Assembly: GCF_030848395.1 (NCBI RefSeq)
Contig: NZ_JAVDBT010000006.1
Span: 172,617-236,616 of the forward strand
Direction: 5' to 3'
DNA length: 64,000 nucleotides
Source: Pseudogemmobacter lacusdianii
GTDB lineage: Bacteria > Pseudomonadota > Alphaproteobacteria > Rhodobacterales > Rhodobacteraceae
Shown here: positions 8,757-18,329 of the stretch, piece by piece
Layout: each line of letters opens with the position of its first letter
How positions within the stretch are numbered: position 1 is the first letter of the stretch
Notes under the pieces: model-generated
What the model was told of the DNA's origin: nothing
Database searches by the model: none
What the model saw: only the letters and a program-made list of their open reading frames with translations
Translations under genes and position numbers: made by a program

Positions 8757-9914
8757 TCAGCGCCCGCCGATCACGCCGATGTAGTCAGAGACCCAGCGGT
8801 AATAGGGCACGCAAGCGCCCTCGCCTTGGGCGCAATTCGAGACCGGGGTGGTCCAGAAGCGGATTTTCTCAAAGTCATCCATGCCATTGGCGGTGCAGCT
8901 TTCCGCCGTCGATTTGCCCGAGCCATCGGTGCAGGCCGCGGGCACCGATGGGTTGGCGCCGAACCAGACCGCAAGGTCAGATTGCAGGTTCGAGGACAAA
9001 GAATGCTCCATCCACATATAGGCGCAGTTGGGGTTCTTTGAATCGACATGCAGCATCGAGGTATCTGCCCAGCCGGTGGCGCCCTCTTGCGGGATCACCG
9101 AGGCGATCGGCTGGCCGTCGGCTTGCAGAAGGTTGCGCTGGAAGGGCCAAGAGCCCGAGGCGACCACGCCTTCATTCTTGAAGTCGTCAATCTGGATGAA
9201 GGCGTCATGCCAATAGCGGCTGACGATCTGGCGCTGGCCGCGCAGCAGATCCAAAGCGGCGGCATATTGCTCTTCGTTCAGCTCATAGGGTGAGGTGATG
9301 CCCAGCTCGGGCTTGTGGAACATCAGATATTGCGCGGCATCGGCAATATGGATCGGGCCGTCATAGGCCTGCACCCGGCCTTTGTTCGACTGGCCATCGG
9401 GCAGGTTTTGCTCTTCGAAGACGATGTTCCAGGAGGTGGGCGGCTCTTTGAAGGTCTCGGTGTTATAGACCAGCACGTTGGGGCCCCACATATAGGGCAC
9501 GCCGTAATGCACGCCGTCGACCGTGTGCCAGACCGCATCTTTCAGCCGGTCATCGACATTCTTCCACGAGGGCACAAGGTCGACGTTGATCGGCTGCACC
9601 CGGCCGCCGGCGACCAGCCGCAGGGAGGCATCGCCCGAGGCGGTGACGATGTCGAAGCCGCCTTCATTCATCAGCGCCACCATCTCATCCGAGGTGGCGG
9701 CGACTTTGACATTGACCTTGCAGCCTGAGCTTTCTTCAAACTTGGTCACCCAGTCAAAACCGGGATCGGTCTCGCCGCGCTCAACATAGCCCGCCCAAGC
9801 GACGATGTTCAGCTGGCCTTCACCGGCGCCGAGTTCGGTGACCTGCGCCAGCGCCGGGACGATCCCGGTCACCAGTGCCAGCGCCGTGGTGGCAAGCAGC
9901 TTAAATGATGTCAT
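8757..9914 (-). CDS. Periplasmic substrate-binding protein of a polyamine-type ABC importer (PotD/PotF-like)
   Basis: A 385-residue secreted binding protein. The ATG at 9914 is preceded by GGGGAG. A signal peptide (TSFKLLATTALALVTGIVPALAQ) is cleaved near residue 24. The mature protein shows the COG0687 pattern: LNIVAWAGYVERG, then TSDEMVALMNEGGFDIV, then GVPYMWGPNVLVYN. It is first in the minus-strand transport operon, so it probably follows the promoter in the 9915-10152 gap, shared with the divergent CAP gene. The specificity residues cannot be read; spermidine or putrescine is the default, and a quaternary amine is possible given the neighbouring methyltransferase. Confidence 0.88.
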   Translation of the reverse strand: MTSFKLLATTALALVTGIVPALAQVTELGAGEGQLNIVAWAGYVERGETDPGFDWVTKFEESSGCKVNVKVAATSDEMVALMNEGGFDIVTASGDASLRLVAGGRVQPINVDLVPSWKNVDDRLKDAVWHTVDGVHYGVPYMWGPNVLVYNTETFKEPPTSWNIVFEEQNLPDGQSNKGRVQAYDGPIHIADAAQYLMFHKPELGITSPYELNEEQYAAALDLLRGQRQIVSRYWHDAFIQIDDFKNEGVVASGSWPFQRNLLQADGQPIASVIPQEGATGWADTSMLHVDSKNPNCAYMWMEHSLSSNLQSDLAVWFGANPSVPAACTDGSGKSTAESCTANGMDDFEKIRFWTTPVSNCAQGEGACVPYYRWVSDYIGVIGGR

Positions 9915-9981
9915 GGCAAACTCCCCATTGATCCCTCGGGCGGCTATGGCCGCACGGACGCCGGTTTTTCCGGTCATGGGA

Positions 9982-10002
9982 AAAAGCCTAGGTCAGGCTT
10001 TT
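9982..10002. promoter_or_regulatory. Perfect inverted repeat upstream of the transporter operon
   Basis: AAAAGCCT at 9982-9989 and AGGCTTTT at 9995-10002 are separated by 5 bp, about 70 bp upstream of the binding-protein start. It may be a dimeric regulator operator or a leader hairpin. It lies in the 238-bp gap between the divergent transporter and CAP-protein genes. Confidence 0.4.
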
Positions 10003-10152
10003 CATTTCGCAAAGCTAAATCATTAAGCCGTTTCTGGCCGCCATAGTTCACGCTTTACCGCGCGAGCCGCGCAGAGAAACCGGTGAAAAACGAACATCCT
10101 TTGGCAGAGGTGTCGTGCTAAATTGTAGGTATCCTTGGATGGAGAGACTGGC

Positions 10153-10626
10153 ATGCGCCTGCCTGGCCCTGCGATACTTGCAAGCTTTTTCTATGCATTT
10201 TCAACGCTTGGCGCTTTGGCCTGTGCGCGGCCCAACGATGCCGCCCAGATCGTGACCGAAGTGATGCAATGGGTGAATGCTGAGCGATCTGCGCGTGGCT
10301 TGTCATCGTTGAGGTCTTCAGCGCAGCTGGCCTCGGCCGCGCAGGCGCATGCCTGCGATATGGCCCGGCGCGGGTATTTTGACCATGAAGGCAAAGGGGG
10401 CCCTAGCTTTTCACGCCGGGTGAAGGCCTCGGGCTACCGGGTCGGCACGGCGGTGGAAAATATCGCCAGCAGCACCCAGCACAACGCGCAGGTTCCCCAA
10501 AGGCTTTGGCGCAACTCGCCGGGGCATTGGGAGAATGTGCTGGACCCAAGGTTGCGCGATATGGGCGTGGCCGTGGCCCTTTCGGGCAACAAGCTGCTTT
10601 TCGTCTATGTCGGCGGCGCGAATTAG
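10153..10626 (+). CDS. Secreted CAP (SCP/PR1-like, YkwD-type) domain protein
   Basis: A 157-residue protein with a cleavable N-terminal signal (LPGPAILASFFYAFSTLGALACA). The mature part is one CAP domain: VNAERSARGLSSLRSSAQLASAAQAHACDMARRGYFDHEG near residues 40-85, then GTAVENIA and a W-HWENVLD segment. The active-type His of FDHEG and Glu of ENIA are kept. The ATG at 10153 is preceded by GGAGAG. The role of bacterial CAP proteins is poorly known, mostly extracellular or envelope. The stop overlaps the converging HPP-CBS gene by 4 nt. Confidence 0.85.
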   Translation: MRLPGPAILASFFYAFSTLGALACARPNDAAQIVTEVMQWVNAERSARGLSSLRSSAQLASAAQAHACDMARRGYFDHEGKGGPSFSRRVKASGYRVGTAVENIASSTQHNAQVPQRLWRNSPGHWENVLDPRLRDMGVAVALSGNKLLFVYVGGAN

Positions 10627-11711
10627 GCGGTTTCGGGCGCTTGGCTGCGGATCTTGGCGGCCAGAAGCGCCACAAGATCCGAGCGGGTGACGATGCCGAC
10701 AAGCTGGCCTTGGTCAACGATCGGCAGACTTTGCTGGCGGGTGTCGAGAAGCAGCGGCAGGATCTCGGCCAGCTGCGCCTCGGGCGGTTGAGTAACAGCG
10801 GGCTGGGCAAGGGCCGTGGCCGGTTGATCGGGGTCAGCCTCGATCAGGTCGCGGTCATGGATGAGGCCCGCGAAACCGCCCTTGGCATCGCGCAGCGGCA
10901 GGGTGTTAAAGCCGTGATGGCGGAAGGCTTGGGCCAACTCATGCGCGGTGGCCTCGGGCGGCAAGGCCACAACGTCGCGCGACATGATATCGGCGGCGGT
11001 GAGACCGCCCAAATGGCGAGCGGTCGCCTCGGCCTCGGCCACTTCCAAAGCGCGACCAAGGTCCTCGGGACCAAGGTTGGGCGAAAGGCGCAAGCGGGTG
11101 AGGATGGTTTGCAGATCCTCGGGCCGCAGGCCAAGGCGACGGTCGGCGGTAGGATCAGCGGTGAGGTTGGGGCTTTGCACCGGGGGCTGGCGGAAGGGAT
11201 AGGTGCGGCCCGAAAGCCGGTGCCAGAGGTAGCCACAGAGCACCAAGAGCGCCGCACCATCACCAACCGGAGAGAGCGCGTAGAGCAGCGAGGGCGGTGC
11301 GGCGGGGTCGGCGCTGAGCACGATCACCAAGGCGACAGCGCCGCCGGGCGGGTGCATCGAGCGACTGGCATGCATGGCAAGGATCGCGAGCGCCACGGCA
11401 AGCCCAGCGATGGCGAGCGGCGGCAGGCTGGCGGGGAGCAACCAGAGCGCTGCAAGGGCGGCCATGGCCGAGACCACGCTGCCAATCACCACCGACCAAG
11501 GCTGGGCGAGGGGCGAGTTCGGCACCACGCAAATCAGAAAGGCGGTGGCGCCAAAGGGGGCGATGAGCCCTGCGGCAGGCGCTCCGGGCAAATGGCCAAG
11601 GAGGAGGCCGGTGATGAGAAGGATCAGCGCGGCCCCCAAAGCGGCGCGGGCCGAATCGCCCGTTGCCGGGCGCGGCATCGCCGGGCCAAGGGCGCGCAGG
11701 ACGGTCTTCAT
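10623..11711 (-). CDS. HPP-family membrane protein with C-terminal CBS pair
   Basis: A 362-residue protein. Residues about 22-165 hold four to five hydrophobic segments and the family-naming motif (SRSMHPPGGAVAL near 115). Residues about 225-355 form two CBS domains (MSRDVVALPPEATAHELAQAFRHHGFNTLPLRD, then ARPAVTQPPEAQL-type second unit), which usually bind adenosine nucleotides. HPP proteins have been linked to nitrite transport in phototrophs, but function is not established for this architecture. The start overlaps the stop of the small gene at 11708-12052 (ATGA), so both are probably one transcript. Confidence 0.85.
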   Translation of the reverse strand: MKTVLRALGPAMPRPATGDSARAALGAALILLITGLLLGHLPGAPAAGLIAPFGATAFLICVVPNSPLAQPWSVVIGSVVSAMAALAALWLLPASLPPLAIAGLAVALAILAMHASRSMHPPGGAVALVIVLSADPAAPPSLLYALSPVGDGAALLVLCGYLWHRLSGRTYPFRQPPVQSPNLTADPTADRRLGLRPEDLQTILTRLRLSPNLGPEDLGRALEVAEAEATARHLGGLTAADIMSRDVVALPPEATAHELAQAFRHHGFNTLPLRDAKGGFAGLIHDRDLIEADPDQPATALAQPAVTQPPEAQLAEILPLLLDTRQQSLPIVDQGQLVGIVTRSDLVALLAAKIRSQAPETA

Positions 11712-12052
11712 GGCGCGGGGGCTTTCGGCCAGATGCCGCGGTCAAGCATCACCCAGCCTTCGCCCGGCGGCGCGGGGGGCGGCGGCGCACCGGGCTCGGA
11801 CACCCAAAGCTGGATATGGTCGGGCTTTTCGGGCGCGTCGCCTGCGGCCATGATCCGCCAATCAAGGTTGAAACCTTCATCCAGCAAGCCCTCGGCGTAG
11901 AAGGCGATTTCTTCGGCCTCAAGCTCTTCGGCGGGGTCATGGGGCCAGCCACTGGCCTCCCAAAACACCAGACCTTCGATCAGGGGGGAGCGGGCAGCGA
12001 GCCGGGCCAGAGGGGCGAGGAAAGTCTGCGCGGGCGAAGGGGTGGCGGCCAT
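11708..12052 (-). CDS. Hypothetical protein, 114 aa, coupled to the HPP gene
   Basis: Not recognised. The 114-residue soluble, acidic protein (EELEAEEIAFYAEGLLDEGFN) ends in a proline-rich tail. It has no signal peptide or membrane span. Evidence that it is real: a 4-nt ATGA overlap with the downstream HPP gene, a position directly after holA on the same strand, and normal codon use. The N-terminus (TFLAPLARLAARSPLIEGLVFW) is amphipathic. Confidence 0.6.
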   Translation of the reverse strand: MAATPSPAQTFLAPLARLAARSPLIEGLVFWEASGWPHDPAEELEAEEIAFYAEGLLDEGFNLDWRIMAAGDAPEKPDHIQLWVSEPGAPPPPAPPGEGWVMLDRGIWPKAPAP

Positions 12053-12073
12053 AGGGGCGTCCTTTGGAATTGG

Positions 12074-13090
12074 TCAGGCGCGGCGGCGGTGGGCGATGCG
12101 CAAAAGGGAGCGCTCCATCAGCGCCATGCCGGGGGCGCGTGAGGAGGAGCGCAGGGTGAGGTCGGCGTCGAGCAGGTCGGTGATCGCGGCCTCAAGCACC
12201 GGGAGCGCCCAGCCGCGGGCTTGGGCCTGCATCTGGTCGCGGCGCGGGCCGAAGACGCGGGCGCGCATCAGGCCGGATTGAAGGCCGCCGGGGTCGGTCA
12301 TCGCGATATGCAGGCTGCGGAAATGCCGCAAGGCGCCGATGCAGATGGTGACGGGCAAGAGCCCCTGCCCTTCCAGCCGACGCATCAGCAGGCCAAGGTC
12401 GCGCGAGCGGCCCTCGGCGGCGGCGCGGATCAGCTCATCCACTTCGGCATCAATGGTGGCGGGCGCCATAGCGGCGACCTCGGCCGGGGTCAGCTCCCCC
12501 TCATCGCCATGTTTATAAAGGGCGATTTTCTCAAGCGTCTGGCGGAAATCGCCGGGATCAAGCGCGCGGGCCAGCGTGGTCAGGTCAGCCATCGCATCTT
12601 GCGAGATGCGGCGCAGACCGGCTTTGGCAAGTTCGGCTTCGATCTCATCGCGGCTGGGCGGTTCGTCATAAAGCCCGATGCAGATGGCATTGGGGGCTTT
12701 TTCAAACAGGCCCTTGAGGCTGTTTTTCGCGGTCAAAGAGCCGGCGGTGACGATGATATTGGCGTCCCCCGGCTGCCAATCGCGCAAGGCAAGGCCGATG
12801 ACTTCGGTCAGGCCTTCGGTCGCGTCTTCGACAAAGGCGACGCGGGGGCCGGGGAAGAAGCCGATCTCTTTGATCGCATCGAGCAGAAGCGAGGCGTCTT
12901 TGCGCAAATCCGAGGCGGCGATGCGCGAGAGGCGCATTTCGCCCTCGCCCTGCGGGCCGATCAAAGCGGCGATCGCTTCTTGCCGCTTCAGGGCGACCCG
13001 CATCGGATCGGCGCTGAAGATCAAGAGACCCGCGCGGTTGGGATCGGGTTTGGCGCAATAGCGCGCCGCTTCGGCGCCCTTCAGGATCAC
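12074..13090 (-). CDS. holA: DNA polymerase III delta subunit
   Basis: A 338-residue clamp-loader subunit that opens the beta clamp for loading. The alphaproteobacterial HolA pattern is visible: [21 protein letters not shown] at the start, then GEMRLSRIAASDLRKDASLL, VAFVEDATEG and AKAGLRRISQDAMADL. The C-terminal collar helices carry QAQARGWALPVLEAAI. It is the third gene of leuS-lptE-holA, a common alphaproteobacterial order. Its ATG overlaps the lptE stop by 4 nt, so it is translationally coupled. Confidence 0.92.
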   Translation of the reverse strand: MILKGAEAARYCAKPDPNRAGLLIFSADPMRVALKRQEAIAALIGPQGEGEMRLSRIAASDLRKDASLLLDAIKEIGFFPGPRVAFVEDATEGLTEVIGLALRDWQPGDANIIVTAGSLTAKNSLKGLFEKAPNAICIGLYDEPPSRDEIEAELAKAGLRRISQDAMADLTTLARALDPGDFRQTLEKIALYKHGDEGELTPAEVAAMAPATIDAEVDELIRAAAEGRSRDLGLLMRRLEGQGLLPVTICIGALRHFRSLHIAMTDPGGLQSGLMRARVFGPRRDQMQAQARGWALPVLEAAITDLLDADLTLRSSSRAPGMALMERSLLRIAHRRRA

Positions 13091-13578
13091 GGCAGTTTGG
13101 CCGCCTCGGCGATCAGCCGGGCGACGATCTGATCGGCCAAAAGCCGCATCAGCCGGTAGGCGGCACTCTCCTCGGCGGCGAGGCCCGCCACGGTCGAGCC
13201 GGTGGCGGCGTAAGAGGTGAAGCTTTGCACCTGCCCGCCGGTGATCCGCGCGCCGGTTTGGGCATCGGTCAGGGTGTAATCGATCACGCCGGTGAGGTTG
13301 TAGCGGGTGATCCGTTGGTCGGTGGTGAGACCCACTCCGACCGAATCGGTGCGGATCGTATAGGCAAGATCGTAAAGACGCTCTTCGGTCCGACCGAGGC
13401 GCTCTTCGATTCGCTCAACGAAATCAAAGCCGTTCTTGTCGGAAGGATCGGCGACGCGCACCGATCCCATCAGCCGGGTTGCGGCCCCACCGGGCGCATA
13501 GGCCGGGGTGAAACCGCAAGCTGCCAGCCCCGCAAGCGGGACCAGCGCGAGAAAGCTGCGACGGCTATACGACGACAT
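13087..13578 (-). CDS. lptE: LPS-assembly lipoprotein LptE
   Basis: A 163-residue lipoprotein. The signal peptide ends in a lipobox (LAAC, Cys21), followed by [10 protein letters not shown], the usual LptE mature start. LptE plugs the LptD barrel in the outer membrane to insert lipopolysaccharide. The gene lies between leuS (14-nt overlap) and holA (4-nt overlap), the conserved order in Rhodobacteraceae. The sequence is poorly conserved across families, so the call rests on lipobox, size and position. Confidence 0.85.
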   Translation of the reverse strand: MSSYSRRSFLALVPLAGLAACGFTPAYAPGGAATRLMGSVRVADPSDKNGFDFVERIEERLGRTEERLYDLAYTIRTDSVGVGLTTDQRITRYNLTGVIDYTLTDAQTGARITGGQVQSFTSYAATGSTVAGLAAEESAAYRLMRLLADQIVARLIAEAAKLP

Positions 13579-16120
13579 TGATGATGCGCCCCGGAACGAC
13601 GATGATCTTCTTAACCGCAGTGCCGGCCAAGAATTTGGTCACATCTTCATTCGCCAGCGCCAGCTTTTCAACCTCGGCCGCAGGCATATCCTTGGGCACG
13701 CTGATTTCCGCCCGACGCTTGCCATTGATCTGGATCGGCAAGGTCACGGTGTCATCGATCAAGAGCGCCGGGTCAGCCTTCGGCCAAGCGGCCAGAGCGC
13801 AGAGGCCAGCGCCGCCCTGCATCGCCCAGATTTCTTCGGCGAGGTGGGGGGTCATCGGCTGCATCAGCTGCGCAAGGGTGCGGATCGCCTCTTTGATCAC
13901 CGGGGTCGAAGCATCGGCGCGGCTGATCGCATTGGCAAAGCCGTAAAGTGCCGCAATCGCCTTGTTGAAGGCAAAGCTTTCGATGCTGCGGGTGACCTCA
14001 TCCACGGCTTTCGCGGTGGTGCGGGCAAGGTCTTTATCGCCGCCGCCTTGGTGATCGGCGGGCATATCGGCGATGCGGGCCGAGAGGCCCCAGACGCGGG
14101 AGAGGTGCTTGAACGCGCCCTCGGCCCCCGAGGCGGTCCATTCCACATCCCGCTCGGGCGGGCTGTCGGACAGGACGAACCAACGCGCGGTATCGGCACC
14201 GAATTGCGCGATGATGTTCATCGGGTCGACGACGTTTTTCTTAGATTTCGACATTTTGGCCGAGGGGATGACCTCGACCGCAGTGCCGTCTTTCAGCGTC
14301 GCACCATTCTCGCCACGGATGATATCTTCGGGCAGGTGATAGACCGGGCGGCCGCGCTCGTCGCGGGTGAGATAGATCTCATGGGTGACCATGCCTTGGG
14401 TGAAGAGCGCGTTGAAGGGCTCGGTCGCTTTGGCAGGCAGGTGGCCGGTCTTGTGCATCGCGCGGGCGAAGAAGCGCGAATAGAGGAGGTGGAGAATCGC
14501 ATGCTCGATCCCGCCGATATATTGGTCAACGTTCATCCAATATTCAGCATCTTCCGCCACGGTCGGGGTGGAAGCGCGGGGCGCGGTGAAGCGGGCGTAA
14601 TACCAAGACGAATCGACGAAAGTGTCCATCGTGTCGGTTTCGCGCTTGGCCGCGGCGCCGCATTTCGGGCAGGCGGTGTCGCGCCAAGTGGCGTGACGGT
14701 CCAAGGGGTTGCCGGGTTTGTCGAAGGCCACGTCATAGGGCAGCTCGACCGGTAGGTTTTCTTTCTTCTCCGGCACCACACCGCAAGCGGCGCAATGCAC
14801 CACCGGAATCGGGCAGCCCCAATAGCGCTGGCGCGAGATGCCCCAGTCGCGCAGACGGAATTTGGTCACGCCGGTGCCAAAGCCCTTGGCTTCAGCAAAA
14901 GCGATGGCGGCGGCGATGGCGTCATCGCCGGTTTGGATCTCTTCGCCCGCAAAGCCACGGATGTATTGGACTTTTTCGGTCTTGGCGGGGACGAAAGGCT
15001 CGGCCAGCGGGGCTTCGTCCGCGCCTTGCGCGGTGAAGACCTGCGGGATGGAAAGCCCGTATTTGGTGGCAAATTCAAAGTCGCGCTGATCATGCGCCGG
15101 GCAGCCAAAGATCGCACCGGTGCCGTAATCCATCAGCACGAAATTCGCGATATAGACCGGGAGTTCGATCGAGGCGTCGAGCGGGTGGCGCACTTTGATG
15201 CCGGTATCGACACCGATCTTCTCGGCGGTCTCGATCTCTTCGGCGGTGGTGCCGCCCTTGCGGCATTCCTCAAGGAAAGCGGCGACATGCGGCAGATGCG
15301 CCAAGGCCTTGGCCAAGGGGTGATCGGCGGCAATGGCAGCAAAGCTTGCGCCCATCAACGTATCGGGGCGGGTGGTATAAACCTCAATCTTCTCAAGACC
15401 TTCCGGCGCACCAACCGTGTCAAAGCTGAACTGCAGCCCGCGCGAGCGGCCGATCCAATTGGCCTGCATCAGCCGCACTTTTTCCGGCCAGTTTTCCAGC
15501 CCGTCCAAGGCGTTCAAGAGGTCATCGGAATAATCCGAGATCTTGAAGAACCATTGTGTCAGCTCTTTACGCTCCACCGCCGCGCCCGAGCGCCAGCCCT
15601 TGCCGTCGATCACCTGCTCATTGGCAAGCACGGTCATATCGACCGGGTCCCAATTCACCACGGCGGCTTTGCGGTAGACGAGACCAGCGTCCATCATGTC
15701 GATGAACATGGCCTGCTGTTGGCCGTAATATTCCGGATCGCAGGTCGCAAGCTCGCGGCTCCAGTCGATCGACAGGCCAAGCGGCTTCATCTGCTGCTTC
15801 ATCACGGCGATATTGCCGTAGGTCCAATCTTTGGGGTGGCCGCCCTGCTCCATCGCGGCGTTTTCGGCCGGCATGCCAAAAGCGTCCCAGCCCATCGGGT
15901 GCAGCACCGAGAACCCCTGACCGGATTTGGTGCGCGCGACCACATCGCCCATCGTGTAGTTGCGCACATGGCCCATATGGATGCGCCCCGAAGGATAGGG
16001 GAACATCTCAAGCACATAATATTTCGGCTTGGCGGGATCGCGGCGGGCGGCAAAGGCTTCGGCCTTGTCCCACTCGCCTTGCCATTTGGGTTCGATCACC
16101 GAAGGGTCATAGCGCGACAT
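13565..16120 (-). CDS. leuS: Leucyl-tRNA synthetase
   Basis: An 851-residue class I synthetase charging tRNA-Leu. The HIGH signature appears as HMGHVRNY near residues 48-55 and KMSKSKKN near 621. The CP1 editing domain ([16 protein letters not shown] and the later [19 protein letters not shown]) lies between them, and the zinc-type Cys pairs (CAACG, CPKCG) are present. Length is normal. It is the first gene of leuS-lptE-holA and probably sets transcription of the operon. Confidence 0.97.
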   Translation of the reverse strand: MSRYDPSVIEPKWQGEWDKAEAFAARRDPAKPKYYVLEMFPYPSGRIHMGHVRNYTMGDVVARTKSGQGFSVLHPMGWDAFGMPAENAAMEQGGHPKDWTYGNIAVMKQQMKPLGLSIDWSRELATCDPEYYGQQQAMFIDMMDAGLVYRKAAVVNWDPVDMTVLANEQVIDGKGWRSGAAVERKELTQWFFKISDYSDDLLNALDGLENWPEKVRLMQANWIGRSRGLQFSFDTVGAPEGLEKIEVYTTRPDTLMGASFAAIAADHPLAKALAHLPHVAAFLEECRKGGTTAEEIETAEKIGVDTGIKVRHPLDASIELPVYIANFVLMDYGTGAIFGCPAHDQRDFEFATKYGLSIPQVFTAQGADEAPLAEPFVPAKTEKVQYIRGFAGEEIQTGDDAIAAAIAFAEAKGFGTGVTKFRLRDWGISRQRYWGCPIPVVHCAACGVVPEKKENLPVELPYDVAFDKPGNPLDRHATWRDTACPKCGAAAKRETDTMDTFVDSSWYYARFTAPRASTPTVAEDAEYWMNVDQYIGGIEHAILHLLYSRFFARAMHKTGHLPAKATEPFNALFTQGMVTHEIYLTRDERGRPVYHLPEDIIRGENGATLKDGTAVEVIPSAKMSKSKKNVVDPMNIIAQFGADTARWFVLSDSPPERDVEWTASGAEGAFKHLSRVWGLSARIADMPADHQGGGDKDLARTTAKAVDEVTRSIESFAFNKAIAALYGFANAISRADASTPVIKEAIRTLAQLMQPMTPHLAEEIWAMQGGAGLCALAAWPKADPALLIDDTVTLPIQINGKRRAEISVPKDMPAAEVEKLALANEDVTKFLAGTAVKKIIVVPGRIINVVV

Positions 16121-16209
16121 CGACAGGCCTCATGCAGATTTCAGCCGCGGAATTACACCGTGGCGGGGCGGAAGGTCCAGCCCTGAGCGTGAATTGGGGT
16201 GAAGGTGGC

Positions 16210-16231
16210 AAAAGGGGCCGTGGCCCCTTTT
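16210..16231 (-). terminator. Rho-independent terminator after the DUF3576 gene
   Basis: AAAAGGGGCC (16210-16219) pairs perfectly with GGCCCCTTTT (16222-16231) around a 2-nt loop. Being flanked by A and T runs, it can act on either strand; it follows the minus-strand gene ending at 16234. Confidence 0.8.
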
Positions 16232-16233
16232 GG

Positions 16234-16764
16234 TCAAAGTTTAGAGTCGCGGATGCGCAGCTGGCGGGCGCGGGTGAGGATCGCATCCTCGACAGCGCGC
16301 TGCGTCTCGACCGAGACAGTGCCGCCGCCGCGACGCTGCAGCGAGACTTTCAGGCTGCGGGCATCCAGCGCCGGGTCTTGCACATAGATCGTGGCGCGGT
16401 AGGCGGTACCGCCACCGGGGGGCGTGCCGTAACCGGTGGAAATCACGCCGGTGAACGGGTCCACCGATTCGACGGGCAGGAAGTTCAAAACTTCAAGGCT
16501 GGCCTGCCAAAGATATTTGTTCACCTCAACCGTGGTGTTGGGGTCTTGGGAGTTAGAGAAGAGATCCCAGATCGTGCTGCGACGGGTATCTTCGCCATTG
16601 GCGCGGGCAATCGCGGCGCGCTTTTCATCGGCCGCTTGGCGGCTGCTGAACTCCGAGGCGGTGACCACACCGTCACGCGCGCCACAGCTGGCAAGGACCA
16701 AGGTCGCGCCCATAGCTAGAGAGACACTGACAAAGTTCGACCTGACAAGGCGCGACAAGGACAT
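16234..16764 (-). CDS. DUF3576 lipoprotein
   Basis: A 176-residue protein with a lipoprotein signal (lipobox LASC, Cys at about 27). The DUF3576 body includes TIWDLFSNSQDPNTTVEVNKYLWQASLEVLNFLPVESVDPFTGVI-type sequence at about 62-107 and a C-terminal tract of arginine-rich strands. The domain is widespread in alphaproteobacteria and probably sits in the envelope, but no biochemical role is established. It lies upstream of leuS on the same strand, with its own terminator between. Confidence 0.85.
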   Translation of the reverse strand: MSLSRLVRSNFVSVSLAMGATLVLASCGARDGVVTASEFSSRQAADEKRAAIARANGEDTRRSTIWDLFSNSQDPNTTVEVNKYLWQASLEVLNFLPVESVDPFTGVISTGYGTPPGGGTAYRATIYVQDPALDARSLKVSLQRRGGGTVSVETQRAVEDAILTRARQLRIRDSKL

Positions 16765-17206
16765 GCGGCTCTCCGAAAGACATCTGAGCGCTGTCTAGCC
16801 CGTCCAAAGCAGGCGAACAAGGGTTTTCCCCGCTACGGGCAGCGGCTTGCCATTTAGAGTCTCATAAAACCGAAGACTGCGGGCGCGCGCAGGCGCTTTA
16901 AAGGCACCCCTATAGGTAAAGTCACGCATTGCGCACGCAGGCCCATCAGGCGCAGGTGACGCCGGGCAAACCTGACGCACAACCGCAGCCACAAAGCGCC
17001 GAACGGCACAAATGCGTTCAGAGCGCTACGGTTGCCGGTCCAAGGCTGGGCAACCGGCAGTGTGACAAACCTGCACCATCACGCCCCGTATCGCCCAAGC
17101 TTTCGGCAGTCTTCGTTGCAATCGTAGCAGCTTGGGTCGAAATACGCTGCATACCCAATTCGGATTCCCCTGAGTTGGGCATCCTTGAATCCACGAGGGA
17201 AAAACG
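16765..17206. other. 442-bp gap between divergent DUF3576 and porin genes
   Basis: No convincing gene is seen. The gap must hold the promoters of both flanking genes. It contains a perfect 7-bp hairpin GGTTGCC/GGCAACC (17030-17036/17049-17055) and a GGATTC/GAATCC pair near 17162-17193 in the porin leader. A GAGGG ribosome-binding site lies just before the porin ATG. The long leader suits a regulated, abundant outer-membrane protein mRNA. Confidence 0.6.
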
Positions 17207-18181
17207 ATGAAAAAGATTCTCCTTGCTACCACCATGCTGGCCGGCACCGCTGGCTTCGCAGCTGCTGAAGTTGCTGTTTCGGGCTACGCCGAAATTGGTA
17301 TCTGGTCGAACGCAGCTGGCGACGTTGCTTTCTGGCAAGACGTTGAAGTGAAGTTCACCGGTTCGGGCACCACCGATGGTGGCCTCGAGTTCGGCGCTGT
17401 GATCGACCTGGACGAGACCGACGTTGACGTCAACGACGACAATGGCACCTCGGTTTGGGTTTCGGGCGCATTCGGCAAGCTGACCATGGGTGACACCGAT
17501 GGCGCTATCGACTGGGCTTTGGCCGACATGGACGGCGGCATGACCTCGATCGCCGACGACCACTCGACCCATAACGCTTGGTTCGGCGGCAATGCCTTCG
17601 ACGGCCAAGGCGACAACCAAGTCGTTCGTTACGAAAACACCTTCGGCGATGTTGCTTTCGCTCTCTCGGCTGAGCAAGAAAACAACGGCGTTTCGGGCTC
17701 CGAAACCATCCTCGGCGTTGCTGTGAAGTACACCGCGAACATGGGCGGCACCGACGTTGCTCTGGGTCTGGGCTACCAAGACGCGGGCGACCTGGGTTCG
17801 GCAATCGGTGTGTCGGCTTCGGCAGCTTTGGCTGGCGGCTTCGGCGGTAAGATCGCTTACATCGACTACAAAGACACCGGCGTCTTCGCTCCGGCTGTCC
17901 CGCCGGCTGCCGCAACCGGCCCCGAGTTCATCAATGGCGGCTCGCTCGCAGGCTCCATCGAATCGCACCTCGGCCTGGAAGTTTCCTACAAATCCGGCCC
18001 GATCGGCGTTGCTGTGAACTACGGCGAAGCTGACTTCGGCGCAGCTGGCAACGTTGACTCGTGGGGCGCTGTTGCGAACTACGACCTCGGCGGCGGCGCT
18101 GTGGCAATGTTCGGCTACGGCTCGGACGTTGGCGGCACCTCGGACGACCAGTGGTCGCTGGGTTTGGGTCTGTCGTTCTAA
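17207..18181 (+). CDS. Rhodobacter-type trimeric porin
   Basis: A 324-residue outer-membrane protein. The signal peptide is KKILLATTMLAGTAGFAAA, then EVAVSGYAEIG begins the mature barrel as in Rhodobacter porins. Strong aromatic-alternating beta strands run throughout and the last residue is Phe (LGLGLSF), the usual BamA recognition end. Negatively charged loops are rich in Asp (DLDETDVDVNDDNG), which fits cation binding. Codon use differs from neighbours (many GCT, GTT, TAC, GAC codons), a sign of very high expression. A strong terminator follows, so it is monocistronic. Confidence 0.93.
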   Translation: MKKILLATTMLAGTAGFAAAEVAVSGYAEIGIWSNAAGDVAFWQDVEVKFTGSGTTDGGLEFGAVIDLDETDVDVNDDNGTSVWVSGAFGKLTMGDTDGAIDWALADMDGGMTSIADDHSTHNAWFGGNAFDGQGDNQVVRYENTFGDVAFALSAEQENNGVSGSETILGVAVKYTANMGGTDVALGLGYQDAGDLGSAIGVSASAALAGGFGGKIAYIDYKDTGVFAPAVPPAAATGPEFINGGSLAGSIESHLGLEVSYKSGPIGVAVNYGEADFGAAGNVDSWGAVANYDLGGGAVAMFGYGSDVGGTSDDQWSLGLGLSF

Positions 18182-18210
18182 TCAGAACGATCGATCTCTC
18201 GATCAGGGAA

Positions 18211-18235
18211 GGGCGAGCCATTGGCTCGCCCTTTT
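18211..18235 (+). terminator. Rho-independent terminator of the porin gene
   Basis: GGGCGAGCC (18211-18219) and GGCTCGCCC (18223-18231) form a 9-bp stem with a 3-nt loop followed by TTTT, 30 nt after the porin stop. Confidence 0.9.
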
Positions 18236-18329
18236 CCTTTGGCGGCGGGATTTGCCCGGGCTGGCGCCGCCGAATATCAAGGGCTCGCTTTCCTTCGCGC
18301 GGCGGTCCCGCTAGGGTGCGACGACTTCG

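Noticed and set aside
17018..17968. A 316-codon minus-strand frame opposite the porin
   Set aside because: The porin has signal peptide, beta strands, terminal Phe, ribosome-binding site and terminator; the opposite frame reflects its biased codons.
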